Below are positions 60,944 through 64,000 of a stretch of DNA of 64,000 nt, in pieces. The translations under genes and the position numbers were made by a program. Source of the stretch: Hedera helix (lineage: Eukaryota; Streptophyta; Magnoliopsida; Apiales; Araliaceae). Location of the stretch: positions 36,328,808-36,392,807 of the forward strand of contig OX359275.1 of assembly GCA_947179155.2 (NCBI GenBank), read 5' to 3'. The notes under the pieces were generated by a model that saw nothing but the letters and a program-made list of their open reading frames with translations, made no database searches and was not told the origin of the DNA. Numbering within the stretch: position 1 is the first letter of the stretch; the number at the start of each line of letters is the position of its first letter.

Positions 60944-62953
60944 TTATTTCACCGCCTCGCTTTCATTATTGTATTTTCCCTCTTTCATGACCAAAGAATT
61001 CAATTTCTTTTCCAACTGCAAATGAAAAATGACATCCAATGCCAAATTAGAGAATTATTAAATACCAAAACAGACCAAAGTTAAAAACATCCAAACCAGA
61101 CCTACATCGCCATACTACAAAACATAATTTTGGTACACGTCTTGAGGCAAGAAGTAGGCAAGTAGCACTAAGGGCCATCTTTCTGAAAGACGACTAAACT
61201 ATTGACGGCACAAGTGTAACACAGAGCAAGGTAGACGTTTGATTGAGTAGATCTCAACCATTAAACCGGTTCCACAGACCCTAGAACCAAGTGATGCCAG
61301 AAAAAGAGGAATATAGCAAATGCAAACACCGTTTTTTCATGCCAACAACAAAGAGATGCACTCACCTGAGCATTTTTCATCTTCTGTCTCTGCAATTCTT
61401 CTACCAGACTTCCAACACTGATATATAAAAACATTTTCAGATAAATGGGAATATAAAATAAAACCTGAAAGTGTCCGTCACCTTTCATACCTTTGTTGCA
61501 ATTGAATCAACCGAGATTGCAGCTCTCTCTCCTTAGAAGATGCAGGAGGTATCTTCACATTGTCAAAAAATTTAAACATCAAACAGTGTAGCTGGAAATG
61601 TTTTTCACATGCATAAACTCAACTTCAGTATATATTCTTTCTGAAATAAGGTGATTATGCTGAAAAATAATAAGAACACAGATACAAGCCAAACTTATCA
61701 TATACTACACACTGCTGTATTGAAAACAAAGCCAATGAAAACATATACATAGCTGTAAGAAAAAAATTCCTGGAACTGAAGCAATAACAGCCAACTAAAC
61801 AACCTAGTAAAACATTTAACACTAGAACGCAGTTTGATATACAGCATGTCATATATATACATACATGTGTGTGTGTGTGTAAAGCAAATAGAACACAAAT
61901 TCTTTATGGAGATGCCCTCCATTACCTGTGAAATTACATTAGTTCCTCCACCAAATTCCATGGAATTCACTGCATTAAAAAGAAAGAATTATTTCTAACT
62001 AAATTATTTCATAGAAAAAAATAGTTAAGATGTCAATAGTGGATGCTGAAGGCATTACCGGATGTCTGCTCCACATACATGATCAATTTAACCATCTCTT
62101 CCTGAAAAAATAGACAAAAAGAGTTCAGGAAAGTCACTCCCAATGACTGGTAGCATCAAGATGATAGTTGCATACCCTCTGCATACTGTTCTGCTGTAAA
62201 ATACATTGCAATGAAGGAAGAACTGAGGTAGCTGCAAGGTTCGGGGCTGTTGGACTTACTGAACCTCCAAAAACCGACTTAAACAGGCCATTTGTTGGAG
62301 CCTGAATGTAAGATAAGGGAATGCAGAGCCATTGCCTAAAAATTAAATTGCTAAGTTCTATGCTTAGTGCTTACTACTAGCAAGTACAAGCATCACTATG
62401 TATATACATACCCAATAAAAAAACTGACAGACAAATGCACAAAAAAAAAACATTTATAAATTAAACATTACACTTCGAGGGACAATGTTCATATCAGACA
62501 TGAGAAGTTTGTTGCAGTAATGTTGAAGATCCCAAAGACCAGAAAATAAGTTACAATACATGTAATACCAGGAGAAAAAATAATAATAATAATAATAATA
62601 ATAAATATATATATATATATAATAATATAACAATAATAAAATAATAGTTAAATTTATTTTTAGATATTTATTTGGATTTTATATTATGTTTGAGTCAAAT
62701 TTATGTGGGTTAATAATAAATAATGAGAACATTAATTTGGTCAAATTGGGCCTTCAAACTAATTGGGTCTAATTTGTAATTGTGTAATTTTAAATTCTAT
62801 TAAAATTTGGAGATTTAATAAAATCTATTAATAAACAAATAAATATATAAAACATGGACTTCAAATAAAATACCTTACCTTTATTCCTTTGTTCGTCTGA
62901 TAAAAAGAAGAGGAGCCGCCGCTGCTAAATAAAGAACGAAGAAACTCAGGTTG
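60944..62953 (-). CDS. 3' part of a multi-exon gene for an unrecognised coiled-coil protein (N-terminus not found)
   Basis: On the minus strand, exons 62879-62953, 62176-62301, 62059-62101, 61926-61969, 61491-61552, 61366-61417 and 60944-61015 join in phase to 157 codons and a stop. All introns have GT-AG ends; phases 0-0-1-0-2-0 are consistent. The exon at 62879-62953 has an in-frame stop just upstream of its acceptor and no ATG, so at least one more 5' exon lies above 62953 or outside the window. The N-terminal part is Ser/Gly-rich (LFSSGGSSS). The middle is rich in Gln. From about residue 95 the chain (KERELQSRLIQLQQ, then SLVEELQRQK and LEKKLNSL) has heptad-like Leu spacing and is probably a coiled coil. 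I cannot name the family. The exon structure argues for a real, intact gene. Confidence 0.7.
62580..62620 (+). repeat. (AAT)n(AT)n microsatellite in intron of the coiled-coil gene
   Basis: About eight AAT units are followed by an AT run, in the intron between 62301 and 62879. Confidence 0.9.
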
Positions 62954-63315
62954 CTAAGAAGGAAGAAAAACTTGTAAGATTTATTCAATTAATTAATTTC
63001 CTTCATAAGTTATTAAATTATTGACGACTTGAAATTATATTGTGAATGTAGTAATCTATATTTTAATTTATAGTTTGATGTCAATGGCTTTGTCAGTGAG
63101 TTTAACGAAGGAACCGGTGTGTATTTTGTTGGTTCCATGAATGGCTTTTACCCACTATATATTGGTTATATAAAAAAATTGACTAATCCAATCATGGCAG
63201 AAAAGGGGTACTTGAACTTATTATTATATACATGCATATATTTTAATAAGTTTGTATTATGAAAGTTAGTATACAGATTATGGAATGGTGTGCATAAATT
63301 ATTAATAAAATAAAT

Positions 63316-63346
<31 letters not shown>

Positions 63347-64000
63347 ACAATTTGTAGAATTTCGTTTCGAAGAGAGGGTGAAGAATTGCAACGTGAGATT
63401 ATAATTATTGTATTGCTTCGGATTATGAACTTCAGTTACATTAACATAGAGCGGAGGTACCGACAATTGATGTGTACAATCTGAAACTTTAAAAGTTTAC
63501 TTATATTATAATAATAATATAATACTAATGATAAAAATTCTATAGAAAGGTAGTTAAGAATTAATAATTTAACCTTCAATTTATAGATCATTTATTTATT
63601 TATTTATTTTGGTGATTAGTTTGGACGAAAGGAGTATAAAGAGCTATACTTCAAAATTTCTGGGTATTGCATTGCTTAATCCAGGTACAGATTCTGTATT
63701 CCTTCAGCATTACTCTTATGAATTTTAATTTGTTCATTTTACTTCTCGTTTCAAATTCGGATATTATCTCATATGATTATTTTTTTCTTAACATCCATAG
63801 GATAGTTTCATTTGGCATTGGCATTCCGTACTTCATCTCTTGACTGCGATTTTATTCCTTATATCAGTTATGTGATATTTTATCATTTCGAAAAATGTGT
63901 TTTTGAGACTTTATTCGTTTGTATTTTTTGTATTTTTTTGTTCTCATGTGGTAATCATTGATCATTAGAAGTAATTCAATATCATTTGGAGATGATCATG
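62954..64000. other. Right edge: probable upstream intron of the coiled-coil gene, no exon recognised
   Basis: The minus strand shows a good acceptor (TTTTTCTTCCTTCTTAG) at 62954, so the stretch above it should be intron. I found no convincing upstream exon with an ATG and a phase-0 donor. An (AT)n run lies at 63319-63346. A short plus-strand open stretch at 63075-63180 looks exon-like, but no partner exons were found. Confidence 0.5.

Noticed and set aside
60788..61084. 98-codon plus-strand ORF
   Set aside because: Antisense to the last exon of the minus-strand coiled-coil gene and its flanks.
63075..63180. Exon-like plus-strand stretch after TTTTAATTTATAG
   Set aside because: Good acceptor and open frame for ~33 codons, but no donor or neighbouring exons and no recognised domain; kept only as a note.

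Overview
The window is nuclear DNA of a flowering plant, probably a eudicot. Evidence: AT-rich intergenic sequence full of (AT)n microsatellites and small fold-back transposons, genes with many GT-AG introns, a plant class-I ARF GTPase, a subgroup-19 R2R3-MYB, a plant-type Helitron and a chromovirus-type Ty3/gypsy element. The species cannot be fixed from the sequence.

Region 1 (1-17814) is a nested LTR-retrotransposon block. The outer element enters from the left edge with only part of its 5' LTR in view. Its internal region is only about 280 bp, a deletion derivative that joins the first 11 codons of ORF1 in frame to the last 17 codons of pol. Inside its 5' LTR sits a coding-capable Tekay-like relative (1494-14120), bounded by the 5-bp target duplication TATTA. 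That inner element carries three LTRs, the middle one lacking its 3' end. It has an unrecognised 206-aa ORF where gag is expected, and a PR-RT-RH-IN-chromodomain pol broken by frameshifts.

Region 2 (17815-35300) has decayed repeats, then a complete class-I ADP-ribosylation factor gene on the plus strand. It has a 5'-leader intron and six coding exons. Its last intron appears to be GC-AG and leaves only the final codon plus stop in the last exon. A gene-free stretch with several MITEs follows.

Region 3 (35300-50841) holds a three-exon MYB21/MYB24/MYB305-type gene with a 2.8-kb second intron, and a small Cys-rich plant protein gene on the minus strand. The rest is microsatellites, a Tourist-like MITE, and several fold-back elements.

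Region 4 (50842-56165) is a Helitron with both termini recognisable. It contains a large internal duplication and a decayed PIF1-type helicase; no Rep domain is left.

Region 5 (56166-64000) has further MITEs and a probable independently transcribed snoRNA locus: Site II elements, a TATA box and a telo box, followed by two C/D-box candidates. One candidate carries a 9-nt guide to a conserved 18S rRNA segment. Last is the 3' part of a seven-exon minus-strand gene for a Gln/Lys-rich coiled-coil protein I do not recognise.

The host genes look functionally independent: ARF in vesicle traffic, MYB in jasmonate/floral transcription, snoRNAs in rRNA modification. All exon joins were made by eye from splice signals and reading phase.
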